Positions 5,663-9,227 of a stretch of DNA of 9,227 nucleotides are shown here, piece by piece. This DNA is from Clostridiaceae bacterium (GTDB taxonomy: Bacteria; Bacillota; Clostridia; Oscillospirales; Acutalibacteraceae), in the NCBI GenBank assembly GCA_016292705.1, contig JAEDHZ010000052.1, positions 1-9,227 of the forward strand, in the 5' to 3' direction. The translations under genes were made by a program, and so were the position numbers. The first letter of the stretch is position 1, and each line of letters begins with the position of its first letter. Under the pieces are notes generated by a model. That model was not told the DNA's origin and made no database searches. It worked only from the letters and a program-made list of their open reading frames with translations.

Positions 5663-7104
5663 ATTTTTTCCTCCTGTCTGCTGAAAAGCAGTGTGTAATA
5701 TAGTATTTTTTCGGAAAGTCTTTTTGTCAGTTCCTTTTCTTGTATTCTGAACTCCCAATTATTTTTGACCGTTGACGGCGTGTTCATTCGTGCCGCCTTT
5801 CCTTTTTTCAGCCAATCCTGAACGGGAATTATTGCTGTGTCGGCGCAGCTTGCGAGTGCGGATTCAATGAAACTGTCGCAAAGCCGTTTTATTGAATCCG
5901 CACGGAGATAGTCCATTGCAAAGGAAAGCTTCTTTTTCTCTGCAGTGCAAATCCATTCAAGAACAGTGGGGTTGTCGTGTGTTCCGGTGTATACAACGCA
6001 GTTTTTTTCAAAGTTATGGGGGAGATATTCGCTGTTTTTTTCATCAAAGGCGAATTGAAGAACCTTCATTCCGGGAAAGCCGCTTTCTTTGAAAAACTCC
6101 CTTGCTTCTTTTGTGAGAAAGCCAAGGTCCTCTGCAATGATGCCGAGGGAGGGGAAGCAACTGCGGATTATTTCAACGAGCTTCATGCCGGGACCTTTTC
6201 GCCATTCACCGTTGACGGCATTTTTGCTCCCTGCGGGAACACTGTAATACTCATAAAACCCACGGAAGTGGTCAATACGCACCACATCGAACAGCTTCTG
6301 GGCAATAAAGAACCGTTGTTTCCACCACCAATACCCACTATCCTCCATTTTGTCCCAATCATATATCGGATTTCCCCACAGCTGCCCTGTTTTTGAAAAT
6401 GAATCGGGCGGACACCCGGCAAGACGGGAGGGATTTCCCCACTCATCAGTCAAAAAGAGGTTTCTGTGGGCAAAAAAATCTGCGCTGTCGTGGGAAACAT
6501 AAATCGGAATGTCTCCGATGATTTTAATACCGTTTTTGTTTGCATAATCCTTGAGTTTTTTCCATTGGTTGAAAAAGAGATACTGGAGCTTTTTGTGGAT
6601 GAGCTCTGTTTCTCCGTTGGGGAGGGTATTTCTGTCGGCACGGTTGCAGAGTGGTTTCATTTTGTTCTTTTCTTTGAGTGCCATGTAAATGCAGTAATCG
6701 GAAAGCCAGAATTCGTTTTCGGATTCAAAACGCAAAAAGCTTTCGCTCTTTTCGTCAACCCTTTCGGCTGCCTTTTTCAAAACGGAAAGTCGCTCTTCAT
6801 TAAACAGCGAATAATCAACTCTGCCCGTATTGGGAAGCAGGAGCTTTTCACGCTCGCTTTCAAGCAACAGACCGTCCTTTTGAAGCCGGAGCGGATCAAT
6901 CAAAAACGGATTCCCTGCAAATGCGGAATGTGCCTGATACGGGCTGTTTCCGCTGCCCGGAGGATTGACGGGAAGAATTTGCCAGTAGGTCTGACCGCAG
7001 GAGGAAAGAAAGTCAACAAAGGAAAACGCACCGTCTCCAAGCGTTCCGATTCCGTATTCGCCCGGCAGAGATGTCACCGCCGCAAGTATTCCGCTTGTTC
7101 TCAA
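5659..7104 (-). CDS. malQ: 4-alpha-glucanotransferase (amylomaltase, GH77)
   Basis: This cytoplasmic enzyme transfers alpha-1,4-glucan segments between malto-oligosaccharides, releasing glucose and longer chains for phosphorolysis. The 481-residue product is close to the usual bacterial GH77 length. Motifs in order are: N-terminal SGILAAVTSLPGEYGIGTLG (4-23); acceptor region SPYQAHSAFAGNP (54-66); GDIPIYVSHDSADFF (197-211); GCPPDSFSKTGQLWGNPIYDW (230-250); the nucleophile Asp278 in RIDHFRGF; acid/base Glu325 in AEDLG; Asp377 in THDN; and C-terminal QDWL...ARMNTP (429-443). All three catalytic carboxylates are present. The start is TTG at 7104, supported by GGCGGTGA 7 nt upstream and by homology of the N-terminus. 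No closer ATG is in frame. It is the first gene of the transporter operon and overlaps the binding-protein gene by 4 nt. Confidence 0.95.
   Translation of the reverse strand: MRTSGILAAVTSLPGEYGIGTLGDGAFSFVDFLSSCGQTYWQILPVNPPGSGNSPYQAHSAFAGNPFLIDPLRLQKDGLLLESEREKLLLPNTGRVDYSLFNEERLSVLKKAAERVDEKSESFLRFESENEFWLSDYCIYMALKEKNKMKPLCNRADRNTLPNGETELIHKKLQYLFFNQWKKLKDYANKNGIKIIGDIPIYVSHDSADFFAHRNLFLTDEWGNPSRLAGCPPDSFSKTGQLWGNPIYDWDKMEDSGYWWWKQRFFIAQKLFDVVRIDHFRGFYEYYSVPAGSKNAVNGEWRKGPGMKLVEIIRSCFPSLGIIAEDLGFLTKEAREFFKESGFPGMKVLQFAFDEKNSEYLPHNFEKNCVVYTGTHDNPTVLEWICTAEKKKLSFAMDYLRADSIKRLCDSFIESALASCADTAIIPVQDWLKKGKAARMNTPSTVKNNWEFRIQEKELTKRLSEKILYYTLLFSRQEEKI
5670..5675 (-). promoter_or_regulatory. Strong Shine-Dalgarno of the binding-protein gene, inside the end of malQ
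   Basis: A perfect AGGAGG lies 7 nt before the ATG at 5662, within the last codons of malQ (near Arg-Gln-Glu-Glu). It fixes the start of the lipoprotein. It may also allow independent initiation, which would help raise the binding protein above the level set by coupling alone. Confidence 0.75.
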
Positions 7105-7180
7105 AATATTTTCACCGCCGTTTTTGTTTTCTTCTTTTGGTTTTCCACGGCGTACTTTTTTTATTCAAAATTGTTCAACA
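7105..7180 (-). promoter_or_regulatory. Leader and likely promoter region of the malQ-transporter operon
   Basis: This A/T-rich stretch lies between the ispE terminator and the TTG start of malQ and must hold the operon promoter if the terminator is efficient. On the minus strand TTG-rich sequence and an AATAAAAAAAG run are present, but I cannot fit a -35/-10 pair with normal spacing. The 11-bp palindrome TTGTTGAACAA (7171-7181) is a possible but weak operator. No CcpA-like cre site or typical MalR/LacI-type CG-centred operator is evident. GGCGGTGA just before the TTG is the ribosome binding site. Confidence 0.35.
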
Positions 7181-7229
7181 ACAAAAAAAGAAAAGCTATA
7201 GTTTACAGTTGGAAATTGTAAACTATAGC
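7181..7229 (-). terminator. Rho-independent terminator after ispE
   Basis: Positions 7195-7207 and 7217-7229 are perfect reverse complements (13 bp) around a 9-nt loop. On the minus strand the stem is followed directly by TTTTCTTTTTTTG (7182-7194). It begins 22 nt after the ispE stop. The stem is A/T-rich, but its length and the long T-run make it convincing. It separates the dipeptidase-ispE unit from the malQ operon. Confidence 0.88.
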
Positions 7230-7250
7230 CTGAATAATTCATTCTTACGG

Positions 7251-8123
7251 TTACTTGATTATTTCAGTTCCCTTTTTAACAGCGTCGCAGAGGAAAACCC
7301 GGCTGAAATCCTTTTTCAGCTCTTCAAAACATTTTTTTGCTTCATTTTCATCATCAAAAATTCCGAAAACGGACGGGCCGCTTCCGCTCATGCAACAGCA
7401 GGCGGCGCCGTGTTTGCGCATTACTGCTTTGATTGCAACACGCTCCGGAACATCAATGAACTGCTCAAAAACATTGTCAACACGGCTGTATACTCCGTTG
7501 ATGTCACCGTTCATCACGGCTTCAATAATTCCGGTTCTGTCCGGGTGGCGGATTCTTTCTGCCGTATCAAAAGCTTTGTAAGCTTCACCTGTTGAAACAG
7601 ACATTTCCGGTTTGACAATGATAATTTTTCCGAGAGGTATGTCGGGAAGAAAAGAGAGTACCGTGCCTGTATACTGCGCAAGCATTGTTCCGCCGAGGGC
7701 ACAGAACGGAACATCCGAGCCGACTTTTGAACAGATTGAAATGAGCTCATTGACGGAAAGCTCCGGGAAGAAAATCTCTTTGAGCGCAACAATTGTTCCG
7801 GCGGCATCGGCACTGCCGCCGGCAAGCCCGGCAGCGTGGGGGATGCGCTTTTCAATGCTTATTGAGACACCTTTGTTTTCAATCTTTGTTTGTTCAAAGA
7901 ATTCCTTTGCGGCTTTGAAAGCAATGTTGCTTTCGCCGGCAGGGATTTCCGGATTGCTGCAAAGAACAGAGATTTTTCCGCTTGTGTTCGTTTCAACCGT
8001 AACGGTGTCGTAAAGGTTCACAGACTGCATGAGCATGAAAAGCTCATGGAAGCCGTTGTCCATTGTTCTCAGAATATCAAGCAAAAGGTTGATTTTTGCA
8101 AAGGCATTAACTTCAATTTTCAT
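7251..8123 (-). CDS. ispE: 4-diphosphocytidyl-2-C-methyl-D-erythritol kinase
   Basis: IspE phosphorylates the 2-hydroxyl of CDP-methylerythritol with ATP, the fourth step of the MEP route to isopentenyl diphosphate, in the cytoplasm. The 290-residue product has the GHMP kinase layout. N-terminal AFAKINLLLDI (7-17) carries catalytic Lys10 and is followed by NGFHE (23-27). The glycine-rich ATP loop is IPHAAGLAGGSADAA (94-108). GSDVPF (135-140) carries catalytic Asp137, and MSGSGPSVFG (245-254) is the C-terminal substrate/nucleotide loop. Length is normal. The ATG at 8123 is chosen because AAAGGAG (8129-8135) lies 5 nt upstream and the protein begins with the family N-terminus. A TTG five codons further out (8138) lacks this support. 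Three consecutive Cys (242-244) before MSGSGP are a small oddity. The dipeptidase gene ends 38 nt upstream. Confidence 0.95.
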   Translation of the reverse strand: MKIEVNAFAKINLLLDILRTMDNGFHELFMLMQSVNLYDTVTVETNTSGKISVLCSNPEIPAGESNIAFKAAKEFFEQTKIENKGVSISIEKRIPHAAGLAGGSADAAGTIVALKEIFFPELSVNELISICSKVGSDVPFCALGGTMLAQYTGTVLSFLPDIPLGKIIIVKPEMSVSTGEAYKAFDTAERIRHPDRTGIIEAVMNGDINGVYSRVDNVFEQFIDVPERVAIKAVMRKHGAACCCMSGSGPSVFGIFDDENEAKKCFEELKKDFSRVFLCDAVKKGTEIIK

Positions 8124-8161
8124 AGTCGCTCCTTTCAAAAAAGAGGAAATGTGTTCTGAAC

Positions 8162-9227
8162 TTATCTGAGCTTTTCCAGAACGGAAAGGAGAAGCCTGAA
8201 TGTCCGTTCAGCACTTTTTTTGGAAAGCCGCTCGTCTGCGGAATGAATGTCAAAAATATCGGGGCCGAGCGAAACGCAGTCAAGATTCCGGATTTTCCCT
8301 GAAAGTATTCCGCATTCAAGTCCGGCGTGTATTGCGCTGACGGTCATATCTTTTTGATACATTTCTTTATAGGCTTTGCAAAAAACCTTTTGAAGTTTGC
8401 TGTTTTCAAAAAACTCCCAGGCAGGATAGCCGGAATGGAAATCGGTTTTTGCGCCGAGACTTTCGGCAAGGGCGGCAACGCTTTTTTGAAGTTCTTCCCT
8501 TTCGGTGTTTACACTGCTTCTGATGGCATGGCTGAGCAAAACTCTTCCGTTTTCCGTTTTAACAACGCCGAGATTGAGCGAAGTCTGAACAAGTCCGGGA
8601 ACATTTTTGCTCATTGCAACAATGCCGTTTCTGACATCCGTTATGTATGAGAGCACTCGTTGCGAATCCTTTTTGCAAAGGAGTGCGGTTTTTCCGGCAT
8701 CTTCAAAAGTCAGAACTGCTTTTCGGTCATCAGGGCAGAAGCTGTTCTTCGCTTCCTCAAAAAGCTCCTTCAAGAGCCTTTCTTTTCCCTCGTCCTTTTC
8801 AATAACGCAGCCGGCAGAAAACGCAATGGCATTGTCTGCGCTGCCTGCAGAAAAGTCAGCAATTCTTTCAATTCCCGCTTTCTTCAAAAGTCCGGCGAGC
8901 AGAACGGCAGCGTTTTGTCTGCCTTTGTCAATCTCCGTTCCGGAATGTCCTCCGGCAAGTGCGGTGACGGAAACCTTGAAAGTCTCAACTGCGGTTTCTT
9001 CAGCAACAACATCAATTTTCGTGTCTGCACGGATTCCTCCGGCGCAGCTTGAAAGGAGCGTTCCCTCCTCCTCAGAGTCGAGATTGATTAGCATTCTGCC
9101 TTTGAGAACGGAGGTGTCAAGTGCATTTGCCCCGTCCATTCCCGTTTCCTCGTCAATTGTGAGAACAACCTCAAGCGCAGGATGGGGGATGTCATCTCTT
9201 GAAAGGATTTCGAGCATATATGCTCCG
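8162..9227 (-). CDS. pepD: Aminoacyl-histidine dipeptidase / cytosol nonspecific dipeptidase, M20C (5' end missing)
   Basis: PepD-type enzymes are cytoplasmic di-zinc metallopeptidases that hydrolyse dipeptides, including Xaa-His. The frame is open to the window end, and the codons before Met9217 (Gly-Ala-Tyr) fit the family's ...AYML stretch, so the Met is internal. About 354 residues are visible and roughly 120-130 are missing, including the first metal His and the bridging Asp. Numbered from that Met, visible motifs are DEETGMDGA (22-30, the catalytic and metal Glu pair), INLDSEEEG (44-52, metal Asp), GGHSGTEIDKGRQNA (89-103) and the final metal His297 in HAGLECG, followed by GPDIFDIHS. 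These identify the PepD (M20C) branch rather than PepT or DapE. The stop is 38 nt before ispE, so co-transcription is likely. No functional link to isoprenoid synthesis is implied. Confidence 0.92.
   Translation of the reverse strand, partial: GAYMLEILSRDDIPHPALEVVLTIDEETGMDGANALDTSVLKGRMLINLDSEEEGTLLSSCAGGIRADTKIDVVAEETAVETFKVSVTALAGGHSGTEIDKGRQNAAVLLAGLLKKAGIERIADFSAGSADNAIAFSAGCVIEKDEGKERLLKELFEEAKNSFCPDDRKAVLTFEDAGKTALLCKKDSQRVLSYITDVRNGIVAMSKNVPGLVQTSLNLGVVKTENGRVLLSHAIRSSVNTEREELQKSVAALAESLGAKTDFHSGYPAWEFFENSKLQKVFCKAYKEMYQKDMTVSAIHAGLECGILSGKIRNLDCVSLGPDIFDIHSADERLSKKSAERTFRLLLSVLEKLR

Noticed and set aside
5977..6396. Plus-strand reading frame of 139 codons opposite malQ
   Set aside because: Antisense to malQ, with no recognisable product and no convincing ribosome binding site.
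6466..7221. Plus-strand reading frame of 251 codons opposite malQ
   Set aside because: It lies antisense to a well-supported GH77 gene with all catalytic motifs. Its product has no recognisable domain, and it runs into the ispE terminator hairpin.
8327..9052. Two plus-strand reading frames (107 and 130 codons) opposite the dipeptidase gene
   Set aside because: Both are shadows of the dipeptidase coding sequence. The products are low-information, Phe-rich and without domain motifs.
7251..9227. A functional system linking the dipeptidase and ispE
   Set aside because: Both are ordinary housekeeping enzymes of unrelated pathways. Adjacency on one strand is explained by simple co-transcription.

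Overview
The window reads as chromosomal DNA of a Gram-positive, anaerobe-like Firmicute, probably a gut-type Clostridia (Oscillospiraceae/Ruminococcaceae-like). This is inferred from strong AGGAGG-type ribosome binding sites, a lipoprotein sugar-binding protein, MEP-pathway isoprenoid synthesis, intrinsic terminators, moderate G+C, and a Cys/His-repeat surface-type protein of a style I associate with gut Clostridia. No taxonomic marker (rRNA, ribosomal protein) is present, so this is inference.

Layout. Positions 1-1326 (+) hold the 3' part of a gene for a modular repeat protein. It has nine units, each with one Cys, a Cys pair and a closing His. These are followed by an EF-hand-like loop and a distinctive C-terminal tail: a basic hydrophobic helix flanked by CxC motifs and ending in HY. 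A good rho-independent terminator follows at 1369-1406. Everything else is on the minus strand. In transcription order it is: a dipeptidase of the PepD/M20 type (8162-9227, cut by the window end), ispE (7251-8123), a strong terminator (7181-7229), a 76-nt leader (7105-7180), and then a five-gene operon ending convergently with the repeat-protein gene. The operon is malQ (5659-7104), a solute-binding lipoprotein (4280-5662), a MalF-type permease (3416-4258), a MalG-type permease (2580-3419) and an MsmK/UgpC-type ATPase (1460-2557).

How the genes work together. The five-gene operon is a complete carbohydrate ABC importer of the CUT1 type plus a cytoplasmic 4-alpha-glucanotransferase. The simplest reading is uptake of malto-oligosaccharides released from starch or glycogen, followed by intracellular disproportionation. 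Coupling is tight: malQ/binding protein and MalF/MalG each overlap by 4 nt (ATGA), and the other junctions are about 21-22 nt. No transcriptional regulator, amylase or phosphorylase lies in the window. The dipeptidase and ispE are housekeeping genes, 38 nt apart and probably co-transcribed.

The only part that looks under-described is the repeat protein with its C-terminal tail. The rest is conventional. No RNA gene, mobile element, CRISPR array or new defence system was seen.
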